Source: an uncultured Lachnospiraceae bacterium
Lineage (GTDB): Bacteria > Bacillota > Clostridia > Lachnospirales > Lachnospiraceae
Assembly: GCA_910586315.1 (NCBI GenBank)
Contig: CAJUIP010000014.1
Coordinates: 13,755-77,754 of the forward strand
DNA length: 64,000 nt
Direction: 5' to 3'
Both the position numbers and the translations under genes were made by a program. The notes beneath the pieces were generated by a model. It was not told the DNA's origin and did not search any database. It saw only the letters and a list, made by a program, of their open reading frames with translations. Below, piece by piece: positions 60,979-64,000 of this stretch. The number at the start of each line of letters is the position of its first letter. Within the stretch, counting starts at the first letter, position 1.

Positions 60979-63243
60979 ATGAAGACAGAAGTCTATAATA
61001 TTGAGGGGATGTCATGCGCCGCCTGTTCCAGCGCGGTGGAGCGTGTTACGAGAAAAATTGAGGGTGTGGAAAACAGCAGCGTAAATCTGACCACGGCGAA
61101 AATGACGATTACCTACGATGAGGCCAAAGTGACCCAGGCCATGATTGAGGAAAAAGTAGAGCGCGCCGGATTTAAAGCGGCGCTTTCGGCGCCGGAGCGG
61201 GATGTGAGGAAGGAAGAGGAGGAGCTGTTTGCCAGACAGGAGGAGAACCTGCAAAAGAGTTTTCGCAGGCTGAAGATCGCGATCTGCTTTGCAGTGCCCC
61301 TTTTGTATATCGCTATGGGCCATATGGTGCCGGGCGGCCTTCCCCTGCCTGCCATCATTGACATGCATGAAAATCCTGTGAATTTCACGCTGGTTCAATT
61401 GTTTTTAACGATTCCCGTTCTTCTTGCGGGACAGAAATTTTACACCGGAGGCCTAAAGGCCCTTATAAAGGGAAATCCCAACATGGACTCTCTGGTAGCC
61501 GTAGGTACGGGAAGCGCGTTTTTGTACAGCCTTGTGAAGACCGTACAGGTATTTTCTGATCCCATGGCGGCCCATGAGCTCTATTATGAGTCAGCCGCTG
61601 TTGTGGTAACCTTGGTTATGGTCGGAAAATACATGGAGGGCCGCAGTAAGGGAAAGACTTCCGAGGCGATCCGTAAACTTATGGAGCTGGCGCCGGATAC
61701 GGCCATTCTTCTGGAAAACGGAACAGAACATGAAGTGGCTACCGATACCGTCGCCGCGGGTCAGCACATTCTCATAAAGCCCGGAAGTCGGGTACCCCTG
61801 GATGGTATTGTGACGGAAGGAAGCAGCAGCGTGGACGAATCCATGCTGACCGGAGAAAGCATTCCTGTGGAAAAGGAGCCCGGGGATGAAGTGATCGGAG
61901 GAAGTGTCAATTATAACGGAGCCATGGAAATCAGGGTCACAAGAGTGGGGCAGGATACCACGCTTTCCAGGATTGTCCGCATGATGGAGGATGCACAGGG
62001 GAAGAAGGCCCCCATTTCCAAGCTGGCGGATAAGGTGGCCGGGATTTTCGTTCCCACGGTCATGGCCATTGCCGCTGTGGCGGCCCTTTTATGGTGGATT
62101 GCAGGCGGCCAGGATATTTCCTTTGTGCTTACGATTTTTGTATCTGTTCTGGTCATTGCCTGCCCCTGCGCTCTGGGACTGGCCACGCCTACGGCCATTA
62201 TGGTGGGAACCGGCGTGGGAGCGGGGCATGGCATTCTTATTAAGAGCGGCGAGGCGTTAGAAATCGGCCAGAAAGTGGATACGGTTGTGTTTGATAAGAC
62301 AGGAACCATAACCGAAGGAAAACCGAAGGTCACCGATATTTTTCCGGCGGAAGGCATGACAGAGGAGGAGCTTATAAAAATTGCTGCGAGCTGCGAAAAG
62401 GCGTCGGAGCACCCCCTGGGGGCGGCTATTGTGGAGTATGCCGTTGAAAGGAATCTGGTTTTATCTGAGCTTTCCACCAAAGAATTTGAAAGTGTGACCG
62501 GACAGGGCATTGTCGCGTCGCTGGAGGGAAAAACTGTTGCCATCGGGAACCGCCGTCTTCTGGAAAGCAGAGGAGGAATTGAGACTTTCGGGCCATATTT
62601 TGAAGCGGCGGAGAAAATGAGCGCCGAGGGAAAGACGCCGATGTTTGTCCTGGTGGATAAAAAGGCGGCGGGAATCATCGGCGTGGCCGATACCATAAAA
62701 GCGACCAGCATTCCGGCCGTTGATGAATTAAAGAAGCTGGGACTTTCTGTCTGCATGCTGACTGGAGACAATAAAAGAACTGCAGAATATATCGGGAAGC
62801 AGGCGCATATTGACCATGTGATCGCCGATGTGCTGCCGGACCAGAAAATGAACGTGATTTCCGACTTGCAGGCAAAGGGAAAAACTGTTATGATGGTGGG
62901 AGACGGTATTAACGACGCTCCGGCCCTCATCCAGGCGGATTTGGGAATGGCCATTGGTTCCGGAAGCGATATTGCTCTGGAATCCGGAGACGTGGTGTTA
63001 ATGAAGTCGGATCTTATGGATGTGTGCAGGGCTGTCAAATTAAGCCGCGCTACCATCCGAAACGTAAAGCAGAACCTGTTCTGGGCCTTTTTCTACAATT
63101 CACTGGGAATCCCTGTGGCGGCCGGGGTGCTCCATTTGTTTGGAGGGCCGCTTTTGAGCCCCATGATCGGAGGATTTGCTATGTCCTTAAGCTCCGTGTG
63201 CGTCGTTGGAAACGCTCTGAGGCTTAGAAAACTGAAATTGTAG
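60979..63243 (+). CDS. copA: Copper-translocating P-type ATPase
   Basis: The 754-residue P1B ATPase exports Cu(I). It has one N-terminal metal-binding domain with GMSCAAC (Cys13, Cys16), membrane helices, the TGES actuator motif, the channel motif CPC (395-397), the phosphorylated DKTGT (Asp439), SEHPLG and GDGINDAPAL. The ATG at 60979 follows AAAGGAAG by six bases; the frame extends to 60961 inside the operator. It is followed by csoR and copZ. The TAG stop forms part of a family B repeat edge. Confidence 0.97.
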   Translation: MKTEVYNIEGMSCAACSSAVERVTRKIEGVENSSVNLTTAKMTITYDEAKVTQAMIEEKVERAGFKAALSAPERDVRKEEEELFARQEENLQKSFRRLKIAICFAVPLLYIAMGHMVPGGLPLPAIIDMHENPVNFTLVQLFLTIPVLLAGQKFYTGGLKALIKGNPNMDSLVAVGTGSAFLYSLVKTVQVFSDPMAAHELYYESAAVVVTLVMVGKYMEGRSKGKTSEAIRKLMELAPDTAILLENGTEHEVATDTVAAGQHILIKPGSRVPLDGIVTEGSSSVDESMLTGESIPVEKEPGDEVIGGSVNYNGAMEIRVTRVGQDTTLSRIVRMMEDAQGKKAPISKLADKVAGIFVPTVMAIAAVAALLWWIAGGQDISFVLTIFVSVLVIACPCALGLATPTAIMVGTGVGAGHGILIKSGEALEIGQKVDTVVFDKTGTITEGKPKVTDIFPAEGMTEEELIKIAASCEKASEHPLGAAIVEYAVERNLVLSELSTKEFESVTGQGIVASLEGKTVAIGNRRLLESRGGIETFGPYFEAAEKMSAEGKTPMFVLVDKKAAGIIGVADTIKATSIPAVDELKKLGLSVCMLTGDNKRTAEYIGKQAHIDHVIADVLPDQKMNVISDLQAKGKTVMMVGDGINDAPALIQADLGMAIGSGSDIALESGDVVLMKSDLMDVCRAVKLSRATIRNVKQNLFWAFFYNSLGIPVAAGVLHLFGGPLLSPMIGGFAMSLSSVCVVGNALRLRKLKL

Positions 63244-63290
63244 AGCGTGTCAGAAAATTGCTTTCCGTCAGATGTGCTCTAGAGCGTGTT
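63241..63290 (+). repeat. Dispersed repeat family B, fragments
   Basis: TAGAGCGTGTCAGAAAATTGCTTTCCGTCAGATGTG matches the left 35 bases of copy 2, then CTCTAGAGCGTGTTTG starts again as a second end. They fill the copA-csoR spacer, and the copA stop codon is part of the first. Confidence 0.75.
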
Positions 63291-63339
63291 TGCAGAAATA
63301 AACGGCTGGCCAAGACCAATAGGAGGAGGAAAACGGAAG

Positions 63340-63666
63340 TTGGAAGATAACAGGATGGAACAAAACAGCGGGGAAGAAGAGTGCCAGTGCAGGCACAAAC
63401 ATCGTGATCCCAAAGAAGAAAAGGATCTGATGAACCGTTTGAACCGCATTGAGGGTCAGATACGCGGCATTAAAGCCATGGTACAGGAAGAACGGTATTG
63501 TACGGATATCCTGGTGCAGGTATCGGCCGTTCAGTCGGCGCTGAACGGTTTTTGCAAGATGCTTTTGTCCAATCACATCAGATCCTGTGTGGTGGAGGAC
63601 ATAAAAAACGGCAAAGAGGATGAAGCCATCGCGGAGCTCTGCGAGACGATAAAGAAAATGATGTAA
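63340..63666 (+). CDS. csoR: CsoR/RcnR-family copper-sensing repressor
   Basis: The protein of about 108 residues is an all-helical metal-sensing repressor: LMNRLNRIEGQIRGIKAMV and the ligand set Cys in RYCTDILVQ, His and Cys in NHIRSCV, as in CsoR. Cu(I) binding releases it from the copA operator. TTG at 63340 has a GGAGG at nine bases; ATG at 63355 is an alternative. A Cys/His-rich N-terminus (ECQCRHKH) is an extra metal-binding-like stretch. Confidence 0.9.
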   Translation: MEDNRMEQNSGEEECQCRHKHRDPKEEKDLMNRLNRIEGQIRGIKAMVQEERYCTDILVQVSAVQSALNGFCKMLLSNHIRSCVVEDIKNGKEDEAIAELCETIKKMM

Positions 63667-63679
63667 AGGAGAGTAGACT

Positions 63680-63874
63680 ATGAAAACGTATACGTGTGAA
63701 GAAATGATGTGTGAAGGTTGTGTGGCAAGGATTCATAAGGCTCTGGAGGCGGCTTCCATAGAGCATAAGGTGGATCTGGCAACCAAGACCGTTAGCGTTG
63801 AGGGCAGTGCAGACTGTGAGAAAAAAGCCGTCGAAATTTTGGACGATCTGGGTTTTTCGGCTGTGGAGAAGTAA
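63680..63874 (+). CDS. copZ: Copper chaperone, CopZ-like heavy-metal-associated domain
   Basis: The 64-residue protein is a single HMA domain with CEGC (Cys11, Cys14) in the metal loop and the usual ferredoxin-like pattern. It hands Cu(I) to CopA. AAGGAGAG lies before the ATG, 13 bases after csoR, so it is the third gene of the operon. Confidence 0.88.
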   Translation: MKTYTCEEMMCEGCVARIHKALEAASIEHKVDLATKTVSVEGSADCEKKAVEILDDLGFSAVEK

Positions 63875-63906
63875 AAAAGTGAAGTAAAAAAGTTTGAAAA
63901 ATATCA

Positions 63907-63935
63907 TTGACATTTTCTGCTTTTTATATTATACT
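63907..63935 (+). promoter_or_regulatory. Promoter of tRNA-Pro
   Basis: TTGACA, 17 bases, TATACT. The tRNA begins 13 bases after the -10 box. Confidence 0.8.
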
Positions 63936-63947
63936 ACCAAAGGTAAT

Positions 63948-64000
63948 CGAGGCGTGGCTCAGTTTGGTAGAGCGCTGCGTTCGGGACGCAGAGGCCGCAA
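63948..64000 (+). tRNA. tRNA-Pro(CGG), 3' end beyond the window
   Basis: The acceptor strand CGAGGCG, the D arm GCTC-AGTTTGGTA-GAGC, and the anticodon arm CTGCG-TTCGGGA-CGCAG are visible. The loop gives anticodon CGG, proline. The T arm lies outside the window. Confidence 0.9.

Noticed and set aside
61911..63056. Long open frame on the minus strand opposite copA
   Set aside because: It lies wholly within copA, has low-complexity Ser/Thr/Ala-rich sequence, and has no ribosome site or family motifs.

Overview
The window looks like a chromosomal segment from a Clostridia bacterium of the Lachnospiraceae type (Clostridium cluster XIVa; the genus is not resolved). The reasons are moderate GC, strong AGGAGG-type ribosome binding sites, TTG and GTG starts, a Gram-positive T-box in front of leuS, and the Firmicute order pyrH-frr-uppS-cdsA-dxr-rseP-ispG-polC ending in a PolC-type polymerase. 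No rRNA, CRISPR array, prophage or intact transposase gene was seen. One partial tRNA lies at the right edge.

Layout. 1-2036: 3' part of an EF-G-like GTPase. 2124-5199: a unit with a consensus promoter and structured leader, encoding two membrane proteins (one DUF5058-like), an M20 amidohydrolase and a YajC-like protein. 5417-7140: two small membrane proteins and an Rpn/YhgA-like nuclease. 7219-10113: T-box and leuS. 10447-13464: an S9 peptidase and a secreted protein resembling L,D-transpeptidases. 13801-22091: a long plus-strand operon with a full Opp/Dpp transporter, then a creatininase-family enzyme, a nitrilase-family amidase and an RraA-like protein, which together suggest uptake and breakdown of an amide-containing compound. 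22461-25400 (minus strand): an ATP-grasp ligase with two esterase-like alpha/beta hydrolases. 25921-28394: patatin-like lipase and MATE exporter. 28543-34308 (minus strand): a second complete Opp/Dpp operon flanked by short direct repeats. 34806-40279: ferritin, two tandem WYL regulators, and divergent RtcB plus an RsmH-like methyltransferase. 40711-49627: a rearranged flavodoxin pair, LysR/aldo-keto reductase, an LTA-synthase-like enzyme, a split chromate transporter, a threonine aldolase and rubrerythrin. 49782-60824: the conserved pyrH-to-polC block. 60912-63874: copper operon copA-csoR-copZ. 63948-64000: start of tRNA-Pro(CGG).

The most unusual aspect is the density of short non-coding elements. 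At least four dispersed families occur: A, about 100 bp with GGGGCTGTTGCAAAATG ends; B, 166-177 bp inserted at CTAG; C, a 95-bp conserved segment with an internal hairpin; D, elements with a GATGCTTCTTGCCCGC-type hairpin. There is also a single 173-bp near-perfect hairpin. Several sit exactly at stop codons, in leaders or against promoters, so they probably act as terminators or affect regulation. The best candidates for undescribed biology are the RtcB/tandem-WYL locus, the ATP-grasp/two-esterase cassette, the structured leader of the DUF5058 unit, and the long hairpin at 22164-22336. All functions are read from sequence and family knowledge; nothing was tested by search.
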